From positions 1,772,501 to 1,836,500 of the forward strand of contig NZ_CP007029.1 in assembly GCF_000227685.2 (NCBI RefSeq): a stretch of 64,000 nt of DNA, in the 5' to 3' direction. The position numbers were made by a program, and so were the translations under genes. The notes beneath the pieces were generated by a model that was given only the letters and a program-made list of their open reading frames with translations, ran no database searches and had not been told where the DNA came from. Position 1 is the first letter of the stretch, and each line of letters opens with the position of its first letter. This document shows, one piece after another, positions 63,967 through 64,000 of the stretch. This stretch comes from Thioalkalivibrio paradoxus ARh 1 (GTDB taxonomy: Bacteria; Pseudomonadota; Gammaproteobacteria; Ectothiorhodospirales; Ectothiorhodospiraceae).

Positions 63967-64000
63967 TCAGTTCCTCCTTCAGAAAGACGTGATGAAGGCG

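Overview
This is a roughly 67% GC chromosomal window. It most resembles a haloalkaliphilic or sulfur-oxidising gammaproteobacterium of the Ectothiorhodospiraceae / Thioalkalivibrio kind. That placement is an inference from gene content: a nitrous oxide reductase cluster, a DsrS-like protein, DsrE and rhodanese proteins, a betaine-type ABC importer beside a KamA-type radical SAM enzyme, S-methylthioinosine salvage, and an E. coli-type dif site.

Left part (1-9 kb, minus strand): denitrification genes in the order nosR-nosD-nosF-nosY-nosZ. nosZ is last and runs off the left edge. FNR/DNR-like boxes lie before nosR and before nosZ. Next come a periplasmic ankyrin-repeat protein and a probable secreted zinc metallopeptidase, divergent from a bacterial alpha-2-macroglobulin and PBP1C pair (9.3-16.8 kb). 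A Ycf46-like AAA ATPase, a membrane protein, a small conserved-looking ORF and a hemerythrin-domain protein follow.

Middle (21-41 kb): two tandem ATP-grasp ligases; then a plus-strand operon of a 47-residue secreted peptide, an ABC ATPase, an FtsX-like permease, a LolA-like carrier and an outer-membrane beta-barrel. This looks like a dedicated route from the inner to the outer membrane. From about 29 to 41 kb the window is accessory-like: a lipoprotein, an NmrA-like oxidoreductase, a Uma2 relic, TMEM175- and DUF6790-type membrane proteins, a LysR/pirin/isochorismatase group, a frameshifted IS256-family element with both inverted repeats visible, and three exported proteins of unknown function.

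Right part (41-64 kb): tRNA-Asn with a clear terminator, an aspartate aminotransferase, uvrB, a HugZ-like split-barrel protein, nagZ, a Cu(I) P-type ATPase, a DsrE-family protein, a hypoxanthine phosphoribosyltransferase and S-methyl-5'-thioinosine phosphorylase. A dif site sits at 51391-51418. To its left genes run on the plus strand (from 42.7 kb); to its right every gene is on the minus strand, and GGGNAGGG (KOPS-like) motifs also change polarity there, so the replication terminus probably lies here. Beyond dif are a lipoprotein, a DsbA-family protein, a rhodanese, a DsrS/VWA/MoxR module, a tandem array of a palindromic MITE-like repeat, bioA, a ProXWV-type betaine importer and the kamA-like gene.

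All calls come from reading the sequence; no database search was run.
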